Part shown: positions 62,911 to 64,000 of the stretch, piece after piece
Numbering within the stretch: the stretch's first letter is position 1
Layout: each line of letters begins with the position of its first letter
Assembly (NCBI RefSeq): GCF_024170165.1
Contig: NZ_JALJXP010000014.1
Coordinates: forward strand, 1 to 64,000
Direction: 5' to 3'
Length of the DNA stretch: 64,000 nt
Source: Pseudomonas nitroreducens
GTDB lineage: Bacteria; Pseudomonadota; Gammaproteobacteria; Pseudomonadales; Pseudomonadaceae
Translations under genes and position numbers: made by a program
Notes under the pieces: generated by a model
What the model saw: only the letters and a program-made list of their open reading frames with translations
What the model was told of the DNA's origin: nothing
Database searches by the model: none

Positions 62911-64000
62911 ATACCGCTGTTCTCCAGCGGCTGGACCTGGCCATTCTTGAACTCGGCCCAGGGCAGGCGGCGCTCGACGCGCTGGCTGGCACTGACGCTG
63001 AGGGTGCCGGTCAGGCCGTCTACCTGCATGCTCGGCACGGCCTTGAGTTCCGGCAGACGCGGGGCCAACTGGTAGGCGTCGGCGCCCATGGCGTACAGGC
63101 GGCCGAGGCTGCCGTTGGCGGCCGGCCATTGCGCGGCGACCTGCTGGCGCAGGGCGTTGTTCGGGTTCAGCAGCCACGGGGTCTCGCAGAAGCGGATGCC
63201 GTTCAGGTCCTGGTCCTGCGCCGGGTTGTTCACTCCGGTGTACAGGTTGGAGGTGGCGTAGACCGGCAGGTCGCCGGCGTACTGGAAGGCCAGGGTCGGC
63301 TTGATCTGGCGGGCCTGCTGCGGGGTGGCGGCGAGGAAGATGAAATCGATGTCCTGACGGCGCGACGGCTGGGTATCGACGCTGCTGTCGAGCACGCCCT
63401 GCAGGCGCTTGGCGCGGCCTTCGCTCTGGCGCAGTTGCAGCAGGTCGGCGATCTGTCGGGCCAGTTCCACCGGCTGGTCGACGTGCTCGGCGGCGATCAG
63501 GGTGCCACCGGCGGCCTGCCAGTTGCGGCTGAACGAGGCGAGCACGCGGTCGCCCCACTCGCCGCGCGGCACCAGGGCCACGGCGCGACGCATACCGTCA
63601 TTCCAGGCGCGGTTGGCGACTTCGCGGGCTTCGTCCTCGGCGGACAGGCCGAACTGGAACAGCTGGGCCGGGCCTTCCTGGTTGCCGTCGGCGTAGTTCA
63701 GGGCCAGGGTGGTGATCGGCAGTTGCGGCTGGCTGCTCATCTGCTTGACCAGATTCTTCTCCAGCGGGCCTACGACCAGCTGTACGCCGTCGGCCTGGGC
63801 CTGGCGGTAGAACTCGTCCAGCGAGCGCACCTGGGTGCTGTCGTAGAGCTTGATGTCCGGCTGTGCCTGACCGCCCTGCTGGGCCTGGAAGTGAGCGGCG
63901 AGGAAGCCGTCCTGCAGGGCGCGGGCAACGGAGGCGAGCTGGCCCTGCTGTGGTAGCAGCAGGCCGATCTTGTTCAGCGGCTGGGCGGCCAGGGACTTCA
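62907..64000 (-). CDS. lpoA: Penicillin-binding protein activator LpoA, 5' end cut by window
   Basis: C-terminal 364 residues of the LpoA lipoprotein, which activates the bifunctional synthase PBP1A from the outer membrane. The visible part is the periplasmic-binding-protein-like domain, starting in KSLAAQPLNKIGLLLPQQG and running without interruption through QPDIKLYDSTQVRSLDEFY to VQPLENSGI at the stop. The N-terminal signal peptide and TPR-like domain lie beyond base 64000. Order lpoA-yraN-SIS-dolP supports the call. Confidence 0.9.

Overview
The window is a high-GC gammaproteobacterial chromosome segment whose gene order I recognise, from memory, as the stretch PA4486 to PA4423 of Pseudomonas aeruginosa PAO1. 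The family content (rpoN-hpf-ptsN-rapZ-ptsO, algW, fagA-fumC-orf-sodA, fused cysNC, long-form trpS) fits the P. aeruginosa / P. nitroreducens / P. citronellolis side of Pseudomonas. I cannot fix the species from sequence alone. The fecI-fecR-receptor module between cysNC and zapG, and the REP and structured repeats, are departures from the PAO1 order as I remember it.

Layout. 1-412: intergenic, with a probable mobile-element remnant, a hairpin, a three-way-junction repeat and a REP. 413-4470 (minus): carboxymuconolactone-decarboxylase-family gene, small RlpA-like lipoprotein, gatBAC. 4710-17902: mreBCD-maf-rng-yhdP-nitrilase-tldD and pmbA, with darP on the opposite strand between tldD and pmbA. 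18052-21838: Fur-controlled fagA-fumC-orf-sodA and a ZIP transporter. 21851-28966 (minus): kdsD-kdsC-lptC-lptA-lptB-rpoN-hpf-ptsN-rapZ-ptsO. 29205-37042: mlaFEDCB-ibaG-murA-hisG-hisD-hisC. 37112-40286: algW, a Nif3-like gene and mltB. 40623-43454: cysD-cysNC. 43682-47759: accessory FecI/FecR/TonB-dependent receptor. 47820-55150: zapG, alpha/beta hydrolase, trpS, zapE, an exported unknown, a GlxA-type regulator and an acyl-CoA dehydrogenase. 55206-64000: tas, rplM-rpsI, petABC, sspAB, and dolP-diaA/gmhA-yraN-lpoA, the last running off the right edge.

How the genes work together. Most of the window builds or maintains the envelope: rod shape (MreBCD), peptidoglycan synthesis and turnover (MurA, MltB, RlpA-like, LpoA, ZapG), LPS core sugar and LPS transport (KdsD, KdsC, LptABC), phospholipid retrograde transport (MlaFEDCB), outer-membrane quality (DolP, YhdP, AlgW). 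A second theme is iron. The fagA operon supplies iron-independent fumarase and Mn-superoxide dismutase when iron is scarce, and the fecIR-receptor module is a cell-surface signalling system for siderophore uptake. Both carry a Fur-box-like sequence placed over a predicted -10 AATAAT. The rest is housekeeping: tRNA-dependent amidation, sulfate activation, histidine synthesis, ribosomal proteins, the cytochrome bc1 complex and the stringent starvation proteins.

I found no tRNA, rRNA, CRISPR array, prophage or intact insertion sequence, and no clearly new multi-gene system. The points most worth checking are the structured repeat at 141-229, the non-canonical mreC start, the overlapping gatC/mreB promoters, the fec module bracketed by near-identical terminators, the double palindrome over its Fur site, and the DiaA-versus-GmhA identity of the SIS protein.
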